5,705 bases of DNA, taken from Acidobacteriaceae bacterium (GTDB lineage: Bacteria > Acidobacteriota > Terriglobia > Terriglobales > Acidobacteriaceae). Every line of letters begins with the position of its first letter. Position 1 is the first letter of the stretch. The position numbers and the translations under genes were made by a program. The stretch spans positions 1 to 5,705 of the forward strand of contig JASHUF010000239.1 of the NCBI GenBank assembly GCA_030040175.1. The letters run 5' to 3'. Positions 5,691 through 5,705 of this stretch are shown here, piece by piece. The notes under the pieces were generated by a model. It searched no databases. It had not been told where the DNA came from and saw only the letters and a list, made by a program, of their open reading frames with translations.

Positions 5691-5705
5691 TAAGGAGTTT
5701 GCGAA
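5691..5705 (+). promoter_or_regulatory. Shine-Dalgarno of a probable divergent gene beyond the window
   Basis: TAAGGAG (5691-5697) is a near-perfect ribosome site on the plus strand. It is followed by 8 nt to the window end, so a start codon at about 5706 would be ideally spaced. The gene itself is outside the window. The 57-bp region from the recO start to the edge would then be a divergent promoter region; I see no convincing promoter pair in it. Confidence 0.4.

Overview
The window is a stretch of bacterial chromosome dominated by housekeeping genes on the minus strand. Read in transcription order (right to left) they are recO, a NYN-domain ribonuclease-like gene, glyQ and glyS. The tail of a plus-strand MetX-like alpha/beta hydrolase converges on glyS at the left edge. 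A strong Shine-Dalgarno sequence at the right edge suggests a divergent plus-strand gene beginning just outside. The most likely source is a GC-rich soil-type bacterium, with Acidobacteriota (Terriglobia-like) my best guess. The basis is the two-subunit glycyl-tRNA synthetase, the generally high GC, and a dispersed-type repeat between glyQ and glyS that reads as [15 protein letters not shown] when translated, a signature I associate with such genomes. This assignment is inference; no rRNA or clade-specific marker is present.

Layout: 1-584 (+) 3' part of the MetX-like gene; 609-2801 (-) glyS; 2802-2892 a gap with a palindromic repeat that also supplies the glyQ stop codon; 2893-about 3918 (-) glyQ with several possible starts; 3981-4601 (-) NYN/DUF88 gene; 4602-4784 a regulatory and repeat-rich gap holding a three-copy 10-bp-period direct repeat, a perfect TATAAT and two hairpins; 4785-5648 (-) recO; 5649-5705 a divergent intergenic edge.

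recO-glyQ-glyS is a gene neighbourhood known from other bacteria. It links RecFOR recombinational repair with charging of tRNA-Gly only by position, not by pathway. Here it is interrupted by a NYN gene of lower GC with its own promoter-like and operator-like region, which looks like an acquired gene dropped into a conserved cluster.

The most unusual signals are (i) sharp GC mosaicism within the intact glyS gene; (ii) repeat-like or palindromic sequence inside or at the ends of core genes: a proline/glycine-rich insert in recO with a perfect 10-bp stem, linker insertions in glyQ, and a repeat forming the glyQ C-terminus; and (iii) the phased triple repeat upstream of the NYN gene. I see no CRISPR array, rRNA, tRNA, transposase or multi-gene defence system.
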